From Trichinella spiralis (Eukaryota > Nematoda > Enoplea > Trichinellida > Trichinellidae), in assembly GCA_000181795.3 (NCBI GenBank), contig CM012954.1, positions 6,660,921 to 6,706,489 on the forward strand: a stretch of DNA of 45,569 bases, in the 5' to 3' direction. A program made the translations under genes and the position numbers. Shown here in pieces: positions 1 to 9,643 of the stretch. Numbering within the stretch: position 1 is the stretch's first letter; each line of letters starts with the position of its first letter. The notes beneath the pieces were generated by a model. That model was not told the DNA's origin. It saw nothing but the letters and a program-made list of their open reading frames with translations, and ran no database searches.

Positions 1-3000
1 GTAACATTATCTCCTCCTGCAACTGCTGTTCCGGTAACAAAGGTTTTGGCGGTTTTCCGAATTTTTTTTCTTCAAACCGTTGGCAAAACCTTCTTGCCTT
101 TGCTTCCATTGCCGGATGATCCACATTTTGTAAAGCAACATGTACCACCTCCGACTGTGCATCCATCTGGCAGAAGTATGAGTTCTGTTTCAGGTCATGG
201 AATTGGCAGTTCACCAATCTCAGAAGTGCAGCACAATTTTGCAGGTTTACAATATCCAATTTCTTCACCCATTAATGCCATTATTCCGGATATGGGGAAT
301 TTAAACTTGAATGCGGTATGAACTTATTTGAACATTCATTTATGAGTTATCTTTTGTGAAAATTTAAAAATTCGCAGGTTTCACCAACTCGCACAGCAGT
401 AGTAGATCTTTTGCAAGAAAAGCACCCTATTCCGTCGGAATGTCTCGAACCTCCGGTTGTTACCCTGCCTAGACCGTATGATCGTGATTTGGAGAGCAGT
501 GACTCAAGGTGAAATTCTGTTGTTGAAATTGCATCAGTTGTGCATCATATGGATATACATTTTTTTTCCATATTAGCGTTTTACGGTGCACACTTGCTGC
601 AGTGCCAGAATCGCCATCGGTTTTGAAAAAATGTCGCCTGCCATTGGGTTTAATAGTGCATCCTTTTAAAGATTTGAAAAAATTGGTCATGGTCGAAACG
701 TCAATAATTGTCCGATGTCGTAGTTGTCGGGCTTACATAAATCCGTATGTTCGTTTTGTGGACCGTAACTGGAACTGCAATATATGCGGTCGCGCAAATC
801 GTTGTAAATAATGGATTTTCTCTTTTTTATTTTAATTTAAATAATATCACAAACAAACATTAATAATTTTAAAAGAAAGTTTTTAAAAAAATCTTTCCCA
901 TAGTACCGGACGAATTTTATTATAATCCGCAAACTGGCAAAGTTGGCGATCCTAGTCTGCGTCCTGAAATTCAGAATTCATCAATCGAATTCATCGCCCC
1001 TGCCCATGAATATGAAGTAAGAAAATTTGAAATTGCAATTATTTGTGTTGCTTTTTTTCTGATTTTTTGTTTTTTTTGTCATTACGATAGAATCGACCTC
1101 CGCAGCCTGCTTGTTACATTTTTATTTTGGATGTTTCAGCACGCGCTGTACAATCAGGTACATGTTTCTTTTCTTTTTTTTCTACAACATATGCATGACA
1201 TAATTTAAAGATGTTGGAAAATATTGTTTTCAGTAATCTAAGCAATTTATCTGTTTATTTATTTTAAATGAAATTATTTTTTTATGAAAGTTAAAAGTGA
1301 ATTTAGAACTAGACAAGAAGGTCAGAAGAAATTTATAATGCATGTATAGCGTAAGAGATGCGTATAGATAGATGCAGTGTATGTTAGATATCTTTCATTC
1401 GCAAATCTATGTTGTGATGGTGAAAATATAGGTTTTATAGCCTTACAAAGTGAATTTTATCTTGTTGGCAGTGAATATGATGGTTTTCTTTTTTCTTTTC
1501 TTTTTATTTATCAAGTTACTTGCTTATTTTCAGGCTATCTTGTAATATTTCGAGATGTGCTCTTAGAAAGTTTACGATTGCTTCCTGGAGATAATCGAAC
1601 CATAATCGGTTTCATTGCAGTTGATTCCTTTTTGCATTTTTTTCAGCTGAGAGAAAATTTGAAACCCAAAGAATTTGTCGTTTCTGATGTCGATGGTTTG
1701 TAGGCATTTGTTTATTTGTCTGTCTGGTTTGGAAGGTTTGGTGGTATATTCTAATTTTTGAATGTACATTTTTACAGATATCGTTATGCCATCCAAAAGT
1801 TTTCTCTTATTTTACCTCGACGACTCAATTAATGTTAGTTCGTTTGTGTGTGGTTGTTTTAATTTTTAATCATCTCTTGTTGTGCGTTTAGGCTGTGGAA
1901 AGCTTTTTGAACGACTTGCCCGAACGTTTCGCTGATAACACTGATCCGAAATGTGCCCTCGGCTCAGCCATTACGGCCGGATTCGAATTAATCGTAAGAA
2001 ATGAACAATGGCTAATCAGCTATATATATATATATATATTTTATGCCGCTTTTTCTTTAGGCTACAATTGGCGGACGTTTGACTGTTTTTCAAACAGTTC
2101 TACCGGACATTGGTAATGGTTCGCTGACAAGTCGTGAAGATCCCAATTTAAGAGCTGCAAAAGTTTGCTCGTTTATTTTCATTTTACTTTTGCATACAAT
2201 AAACATCAAGTCCATTATTCAGGAAGTGACCAACATGAGTGCAGCGTCGGATTTTTACAAAAATCTGGCTTTGAAATGCACCGAAAGGATGATCGCTGTG
2301 GATCTGTTTGTTCTGGGTGACACATACGTCGATTTGGCTACAGTTTGTAAGAAATTTCAGTTTCATCAATTTAATGCAGTTTTTTCTTTTGAATTCAATT
2401 GCTTATGTAATATACTTTTAAGGTGATGTAGTGACATTCAGCTCGGGTAGTGTTTATTATTATCCAAATTTTGATGCTTGCTCCAATCCTATGGAAATGG
2501 AACGTTTCCGGTCCGATTTGGGACGCTATTTGCGCCGTAAGATTGGCTTTGAAGCGGTGATGCGAATTCGACTATCTTACGGTATGCTTTTTGTGTAAAA
2601 CCGCGCCAAATAGAATCCACTGGTTGATTGATTGTCTTCTTTTTTTGCTGACCAAGGTTTGAGTGTACATTCATTTTTTGGAAACTTTTTCGTTTGTTCA
2701 TCGAATATGGCAAAGCTGAGCAATGTCAATCCTGATTCCGCATTCGGGGTTCTACTCAATTTGGATGACAACATTGACCAGCCGGTTGTTTGCATTCAGG
2801 CGGCAGTACTCTACTCTACATGTCACGGTATGCATGCACACATAACTACCAGTAGTGGTGCTATTTAATAAAATAACAGTATGTAAATGATGTGAATTTA
2901 GTTTATTATTATTATTATTGAGTATGAGATAATAAATTTTTTAAAGTATTTTATACACATGAAAATGTTGTTCAGTGAATTAGTATTTTTTTTCTTAACA

Positions 3001-4351
3001 GGGCAACGTCGAATTCGCGTGCACACGATCTGCTTGCCAACGTCGGAATCGATTTTGGAAATTCACAACGCAGCCGATTTGCCGGCTATAATAGCATTAA
3101 TATCTAGAATGGGTTAGATAGAATTTGTTTTTTTTCTTTTCTTGCAAAGTTTGCAATCGAAAAGAAAAGCCACATTTGTTTAGCTGTTGATCGTTGTTTG
3201 TATCAACAAGGGACAATTCAAATGGCACGAGAAGCTTCAGTTAATGCCGTTGTCGACTGCTTGTACGCATTTCGATCCGCCTCAGCATCCAGAGAATATG
3301 GAACACTGCTTTGCTCAAGAAATATGCGATTGTTTCCAATTTTCATTCTTGCCCTGTTGAAATGTGTCAGTTGATGAAATTTGTTGAGAGAAATCAATCT
3401 GCTGCAAAAATTTCTCCACTCTTCCCTCTTGATTTCTCTTTTTTATTTGTTTCTTTATTTTTTATTTATTAACATTTTTTTGTTCTTTTTCAGAAAGCAT
3501 TTGCTCACGGTTACAGCATCAAGTTGGACCATCGAATTTCTGCCATGTTGCAGTTCAAAATAATGCCCATATCGAACATGATATTGGAGCTTCATCCTAA
3601 TTTGTATGCGTTGCATGCAATCAGCGAAACTGTGAGTGAGCAAATATATATATCAATATTTTTTATTTGTTAATTTCTTTTTGAAAATTCATTGATTCTA
3701 GCTCATGATTTATTTATATTTTATTTTAGAATCCGAATGCACCTTTACTGCCGTTGTCATTTGAAAAGATCGATCGTCATGGTTTGTACCTGATGGACAC
3801 CGGCAGATATATGTACTTGTACGTTGGTCCAGGCATCTCGGACACGCTTTGCAAGAGCATGTTTGGTGTCAACTCGTACAAAGAGATAAATTCTATGACG
3901 GTTAGAAAAGAGAATTCATTAATTAATTTTTTTTTTCTCATTTTTCTTCTGATTTGCCATTGCTCACTTTTGTTGGTCAGTAATTCAGGTGAATTTGGAG
4001 AACGACAATGCGATAAATGAGCACGGCATGCTGATATACAATTTCATGAGAAGCATAATCAGCGATAGACTTCAAAAAGTTCCAGTGCGAATCATAAAGT
4101 AATATATCATTAATTTCGCTTTCATTTTCTCATTCAAATATATATATATACTTTATTTATTTTACTCGGTTTAATTTTATCCGGTTTGTGTGTGTGTGTG
4201 TGTGGTAGTATCTATCTATGTTTATAATTTTAGAGAGGATAGTCCATCCAAAGAATTGTTTCTTACACACCTGATCGAGGATCGATCTGAAACATCGTTC
4301 AGTTACGTGGAATTTTTGAATTTTCTTCAAAAAGAAATTTGTGGAAAATGA
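1..4351 (+). CDS. sec24: SEC24C/D-type COPII coat cargo-binding subunit (5'-truncated by window edge)
   Basis: Sec24 pairs with Sec23 in the inner COPII coat and selects cargo leaving the endoplasmic reticulum. I place 18 exons: 1-315, 378-508, 577-803, 904-1016, 1091-1157, 1534-1695, 1778-1833, 1892-1993, 2061-2162, 2223-2346, 2423-2581, 2657-2827, 3002-3112, 3184-3365, 3494-3631, 3730-3900, 3989-4098, 4234-4351. Together they give an uninterrupted 852-residue frame with GT/AG at every junction. Visible parts are a proline-rich N-terminal tail, the zinc finger (CRSC and CNIC, cysteines at about residues 196/199 and 216/219), the trunk (YIFILDVS, LLPGDNRTIIGFI, TVFQTVLPDIG), the beta-sandwich (RKIGFEAVMRIR, SVHSFFGNFFV, NVNPDS), the helical domain and a C-terminal gelsolin-like domain (LYLMDTGRYMYLYVGPG, LIEDRSETSFSYVEFL). 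Family members are usually 1,000 residues or more, so roughly 150-250 N-terminal residues lie left of the window. Match to the SEC24C/D branch is from remembered family sequence. The first exon contains an odd hydrophobic stretch (VLAVFRIFFLQTVG) that might be unrecognised intron. Confidence 0.95.
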
Positions 4352-4452
4352 AAAATCCAGAACAGAGTGCATTTGTTTATTGTGCAATAAAAGCGAGCTA
4401 ATGGCATTATGCGAATTTTACACTGCAAACACGAACAAAAAAATACATACAT

Positions 4453-4527
<75 letters not shown>

Positions 4528-4684
4528 AGTTTGTTTGTTTGTTTGTTTGTATGTATGCAAGTAATTAGTATCGAATTTAGCAGATGACTTTCAGCGTTGG
4601 TACTGCCTTTCCTTTTCCGTGACTACTTTGCAAAAGGAGGAGGAGGAGATGAAGAACATGAGCTTTCTTTTCTCAAAACTACTG
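4352..4684. repeat. Convergent 3'-3' spacer with an (AT)n microsatellite
   Basis: The 333-nt spacer between the sec24 and PDCL stops holds the poly(A) signals, a pure (AT)n run at about 4459-4520 followed by (TTTG)5 at about 4530-4550, and short GA-rich sequence. A (TG)n run also sits in the last sec24 intron near 4187-4203. Nothing coding is visible here; the tyrosine/isoleucine runs in all frames are products of the AT repeat. Confidence 0.85.
4376..4391. promoter_or_regulatory. Back-to-back poly(A) signals between convergent genes
   Basis: AATAAA lies on the + strand at 4386-4391, 35 nt after the sec24 stop. Its reverse complement TTTATT lies at 4376-4381 and could serve the convergent PDCL transcript, about 300 nt past the PDCL stop. 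The + strand signal is well placed. The - strand assignment is an inference from position only. Confidence 0.5.
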
Positions 4685-7316
4685 CTACTGACTGTCAGGA
4701 AGTCCTCCGTACCTTGAACAATTCAAGATGGAAGAATTGAACATTCGAAATATTTGTCGTTCAACTGAACAACAACAACAAACAACACACTTACTCAATT
4801 AAAAAACGCTCTACATCTTCAGTTTCGAATTCATCTCCGAGGTAATCGATGATGCGAACAAAGTTCAACACCAGATCTTTGTTCTTGTAGGCTTGGAGAG
4901 TAGGTAGTCCTGCTTTACACTTAATTGAAAAAGAAATTAGGATTATTTTTTATCCAAAAATTGGGAATTACAACATCAGTACTTATTTGCTACTTACAAA
5001 CTCTCTGCTCATGCCAACTGCTGAAGCACGAAGACGACAAAATTTGAACTGCGGATAAGATTCAGCCAATGCTTGGAAGCACTCGTCCATGGCAGCACAA
5101 CCTTGAGCCTCCTGATAATCCCAATTGAATATTTCGTCAGTTGTATGTATATATAAGTAAATTTTTTCTTCTCCCTAACTTACGTCCTCATATATGTGGA
5201 CAAATATCGTCGTCACGGCCGAATCCACATCCACAGCATTCAGCATATCTTCACGATGATTCAGTTCAAAGACGTGACCATAGGAGGCGCTGAAACTGTC
5301 CACAATTATAGTTCTGTTCTTTTACCTTTTTCATTTGGTGTTGTGGTAAGTTTGCAAAAGAACTTTTTCTATAATTTTACCTGTTTTGATGACCATACTT
5401 TTGGCCAAGTTCCTTCATACGCTTTTGTGCAAATTGCTTCAACAGTTCGTTGTCGTTTTCCAATTCGGCGAACACTTTTTCCTCATCTTCAACCTACAAA
5501 AGAGAACAGTTATATTACTATTAAGTGAAAGATTTCGATCGTTGAAAACTAGCATGCATGCATTTTCACTTGCTACCACTTACTGGCTGTTGGATGATGC
5601 ATAATCTCTTGGCTGCTTCGACCAGCTTCTTATCCCGTTCCAAGTCCTCTTTGCACTTCATCTGCTTGTACAAGCGCCAGTCTTCGAGAACTCCTTTGGG
5701 ACCGGTCTTAAATTCAAGAGTGAGTTTTCACTTTATAAAAATTCAATACAAGCAGAATGCAACAAAGCCGCCATCAATGATGTCGTCAAAAAAAGAGAAA
5801 TAAAAGCACTAGCGACGAATTTTTCGCTCTTCACTCGATAGTGGTAATTTCTTTTTTTCTTTCCCACACATTTTTTCTGCAATTTTCTTCTTTTTTTTCC
5901 TCTCCATTCTCGTCGTTTAAGCTTTAATGGACTAATAATAATGGACAGATTAGCTAAGCATTGTCGGCAGATCGATTAGTTGAGCTGCGTGAAAAACGCT
6001 GCACAAGGTCAAGTGGAAAAAATCCATCGTTGGGAAGCAGGCCTAGATGGATGAGGCGGAAATCGATAAGTCAACTTCCGTTATGGAACAGAATTGCACG
6101 CCACGCTGACTGATGACAACAGTCCTGGTGCGTAAAATAAGCATGAAGTTCAGGAAATTGGAATGCATTAATAAAAGAAAATTTGTTATACAATTAATTC
6201 AACATTTGGCTTGGCTGTTCAATTTGATCACTTGGAAGAGCAGAAATGCAAGTCCATACTCAAAAAGTTGATCAATGTAAAATTTAATCATTGTCGTCGG
6301 GCCGAGCTGGTGCTACTACATTGTGCCTGTAAGCTGTGGAAAAATCGATACCCCATTCCCTCTCGGTAAATTATCTAAGCCGTTCACTTCCAGCAGTGTT
6401 ATGTTGTACTTGTCTTTTTTTTCAAAAGAAAGCAAATCATCGATTTGTCTGACAATTATTATTAATCGCTTATAAAAATTGTTTCTGTTTAACCCCCCCC
6501 CCTCTCAGTGAAGATTAAACTTTGTAACTTGCTTAGATCCGATTCGAAATGCAACTGATCAGTGTTTATGGAAACAGCATTCTGAACGAAGTGTTCAAGC
6601 AACTGGCAATTCTTTATTGCCAGTATTCACAAACAACCAGCTTAAAGAAAACAAATCTCATACTAGAGTAGTGTTTCAGCTTGAAAAAAAAAACAGCTGC
6701 ATACACTGAAGAAGCGAAAATGAAGAAAACAACTGATGCCACAAGCATTATAGATGTTGGATGTTTAGACAAGTGTGGACGTAAATGTGTTTGGAATAAA
6801 GCATAACTTCCGATTCTTACACGTGCAGGCTATTACGTAGAACGATGACGTGCGTAAAAATTGAAAAAAAATTGAAACTTTGTTGTACTCGACTCGAAAG
6901 TGATCTCAAAGCTCCGTGATGTTGAAACAAGTATGTATTCGTTATCTTATGTTTACAGAAAAGAATCTAACCATTATGAGGGCAGCGTTTAACAGGAAAG
7001 TTGTTTTTCAAGAAGAAATACGAGATAACCAATCTACATTTTGCACATTATATAAATATATGTAGGTATGTATGTATACATGTTGCATTACAGATAAAAG
7101 AAGAAGAATTAGGTATTTCAGAAAACATACGTTGATTGAAGAACCTCCGTTTGATGTCTCAGCAGTTCGTGGTGGAAGTTCCGCCGAAGTTGACACGGTT
7201 GGATTAGAGGCCATACATCCTTTGTCGTCATCACCACCAGCTCCATCGTCGCTTTCACTGCTGCTGCAGTAATTATCTCGCACGTAACCAAGTATTTTAT
7301 CTTCCAGAGAAACCAT
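4685..7316 (-). CDS. pdcl: Phosducin-like protein (PDCL/PhLP1 type)
   Basis: Phosducin-like proteins bind G-protein beta-gamma dimers and, with the CCT chaperonin, help assemble them in the cytosol. Seven exons on the minus strand are 7316-7131, 5706-5584, 5493-5381, 5295-5184, 5111-4998, 4919-4795 and 4712-4685, giving a continuous 266-residue protein (vertebrate PDCL is about 300). The acidic, serine-rich N terminus (MVSLEDKILGYVRDN, then SSSESDD) leads into the beta-gamma-binding helix (TGPKGVLEDWRLYKQ, residues 63-77). The C-terminal half is the thioredoxin-like fold (TTIFVHIYED, then YPQFKFCRLRASAVGMSREF, LPTLQAYKNKDLVLNFVR). The last coding exon is only 28 nt, but its product (EYGGLPDSQ) matches the family's EYGLLP ending, which supports it. 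Exon 4 has two possible acceptors 6 nt apart (5297-5296 or 5291-5290), both in frame. Intron 1 (1,424 nt) is ten times longer than the others. Confidence 0.93.
5707..7130 (-). other. Long first intron of PDCL
   Basis: This 1.42 kb intron separates the acidic first exon of PDCL from the beta-gamma-binding exon. It carries a somewhat GC-richer middle (about 5930-6400) and a C homopolymer near 6490. I see no open frame with family resemblance on either strand and no terminal repeats. It may hold intronic regulatory sequence, but nothing specific is recognised. Confidence 0.6.
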
Positions 7317-8817
7317 TGACGAAAGAAAAAATAAACAAAAAGATGTGCACCCAACTACACCAGTGCTGACTACTAACGAAATCGTAAGATGAATTATTAC
7401 AGTATGAAATGTTGGACGGCAGGTATAAATTTGATACGGTAGATGGTGAAAAAATTTTTTCAACGATTGCATAAATTTTAAGAAATGTAATTGATAACTA
7501 ATATACGTTTAATTTACTTCAAATTTAACAGACTTTTTCTCGGTACTGCTTATTTATAACATCAGTAATTAAATTTAAACAGTCGTTCGAAAGGTGGATG
7601 TAAATAAATATTTAATGATTAATGTATATTACTTATTGAAAAAAATTTTTCTACCTATTCTGCAATCAGTATATGTATTTTTTTGGTAAGACTGAAAAAT
7701 AAGTACTCTTTTCAGTTTTAAATTGCCATATGAAATGAAGTGTTTAATCGAATTTGAATGCAGAGTTTAGTTTTCATCTGATTTATAAGTTCGCAGTGAT
7801 TTATAAGTTTATTGAAGCAGAACAGTTAATTATGCTTATATTCAGGCAGTTGCAGCAGATTTTAAACATTAATTAAATTATTTTTCGTCCTGAAGTTTAC
7901 TGTTAAATTGTTTCTTTACTTTTTCCGATTTTGTTGAACAATTTTAAGTTTCTACTGTCCGTATGTATGTAACGTAAACTTGATTGTCATTATTATTAGA
8001 ATTAAATCGATGATTTTTAAGAAAAATGCTGTTTTCAAAAAATTAAAAAAAAGAGTTAATTAAATTAAAGTTTTTCTCTTTAAAGCATATGAAAATGTGT
8101 GCCTCATTTTAAAGCTTGAAATGTACTACGCTATAACTCCACGCATAGAAGTTTAAAGGGGAAATGTTTATCCTTATATATTATTTTATTAATTTTTTCG
8201 ATGCTTTTCAAAGTGTAAAATATCTGGTTTGTAAAATTCAAAATAATCTAATACTTTCAGCTTGATTGAAGTGATTTTATTGGGTTTCACTGTTTTTATT
8301 TCCATTATTATTTCATCGTTCCACTTACCAGTTCATTTGTATTCGTAAAGTAATTGTTTATTGTACTTTTGTTTTTCTTCTTTGGAATACGTTTTTCGGT
8401 TGAATGATTTTACGAGTGATGATTTCGAACCCTGTGGTAATAGAATTTAAAAAAAAAGGCAACAAATTTTCTGTTGTTTACTTGCAGGCATATTGTTGTG
8501 CTTTGGTGCACAGTTGGAATGATGCTAACTGGCTTGTTAACGTCCAGTTGACCAAGCTCGTCGAATAAACAATCCGCGTAATTTAATCATCTGATAAATT
8601 GCTGCTAATTTTGCTTTGAAAAACAAAAATCAAAATATAACCAAATACCATTTTACTCGAATAAAAACAGAAATGTAAAAAAAAGTTCAGTTCGATTTAA
8701 AACGTTACTCATAATTTATGGAGTGTTGAAGTGGAAAACTGTGCAGCTGGTAAATATGTAATGAATAAAAATAGCTCGTGCAGGTGGATTGTTTTGTTTT
8801 CGCATATGGATTTAGCA
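7317..8817. other. AT-rich intergenic DNA upstream of PDCL
   Basis: This 1.5 kb stretch lies between the PDCL start codon and the 3' end of the Cys-repeat gene. It is almost uniformly AT-rich with short homopolymers. It must contain the PDCL promoter (minus strand) and the 3' UTR of the Cys-repeat gene, but I see no clear TATA box, long ORF or repeat. Confidence 0.6.
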
Positions 8818-9643
8818 TCAGGCTTTTCTGGCTAAACGATACGGTAGCGGAGCGGGTCGTACCATGGGGGGTGGTGGTGGTGGTAATGGTGCTGCGACTG
8901 GCGCACATCCACAAGTTCTCTGTCGACAGCCGCACCTTCTCTGCCGGCAACCGCATCTCGGTCGACAGGCGCATCTCTGGCGACAACCGCATCTTCTCTG
9001 TCGACATCCGCATCTTCTCTGTCGACATCCGCATCTTCGTTGCCTACAACCGCATCTTTGTCTGCATCCACATCTCGGCTGACGGGCACATCCGCATCCT
9101 GCCGATACAGCAGGTTGCATGGGTGTTGCTGCATATTGGTGCACCATGGGCGGTGGTGCTGCCGGAATGGGCATCGGTGCTGCTCCACATCCGCATTCTG
9201 ATCGACATCGAGCACAGCGACGACTGCGAGGTTTTGCTTCGGTCACTGTGAAAATGGTGAGCAAAAAGAAATATATACGACATTAGTCATGTCATATTAT
9301 ATTGTGTTATAGTACCCGCGGTTTTGGTGGCTCGTTTTTTCGCGCAGTGGCTGGTGTCACCGTTGAGATCAGGCACGCAGGGTGTCTGTTCTTGAAGTTC
9401 AGCATTTCTTACTACCAGATGATGATGTGCGTCAGTTGATTCAATTTGGACATTAGCATCTGAATATGTTTGAAATGAAAAATAAAGAAGAGGAGTGAGC
9501 AGATTGGAAATTGGAATATGAATAATATGGTTGAATTTAAAAGAAAAAAATAAATATATATATATATGTATACCTTTGAAGAGTGGATCAAATGCCCGGA
9601 TGAGGCCAACAATGGTGAAGAGTAAACCCAGCCGGACGTGCAT
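8818..9643 (-). CDS. Secreted Cys/Arg-rich repeat protein (CGCRQR repeats), family not recognised
   Basis: I do not recognise this gene. Three minus-strand exons (9643-9574, 9459-9316, 9245-8818) join in frame through consensus GT/AG sites into 213 residues. Exon 1 encodes a signal peptide (MHVRLGLLFTIVGLIRA). Exon 2 encodes a polar segment with an HHH run and two cysteines. Exon 3 encodes a short Cys cluster (RRCARCRSECGCG), a proline-rich linker (PAAPPPMV), about ten units of six or seven residues of the form CGCRQR or CGCRQRR, and a second proline-rich linker (PLPPPPPPMVRP) ending ARKA. About 26 cysteines are present, mostly as CxC pairs. The predicted product is extracellular, strongly basic and probably disulfide-linked or metal-binding; cuticle, eggshell or gland secretion are guesses. 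The splicing model is favoured because it joins a signal peptide to the Cys-rich part in one frame. The start codon at 9643 sits at the edge of the duplicated segment. Confidence 0.75.
8900..9090 (-). repeat. Coding 18/21-bp tandem repeat
   Basis: About ten imperfect 18- or 21-bp units encode CGCRQR or CGCRQRR within exon 3 of the Cys-repeat gene. Two adjacent 21-bp units (about 8990-9035) are identical, showing recent slippage or unequal exchange. Because the unit length is a multiple of three and lacks stops, several overlapping open frames appear on both strands; only the CGC frame joins to a signal peptide. Confidence 0.85.

Noticed and set aside
4327-4568. Open frames reading tyrosine/isoleucine runs
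   Set aside because: Pure translation of the (AT)n microsatellite.
8705-9251. Overlapping long open frames on both strands over the Cys-repeat exon
   Set aside because: They arise because the 18/21-bp repeat has no stops in several frames. Only the CGCRQR frame joins to a signal peptide through good splice sites.
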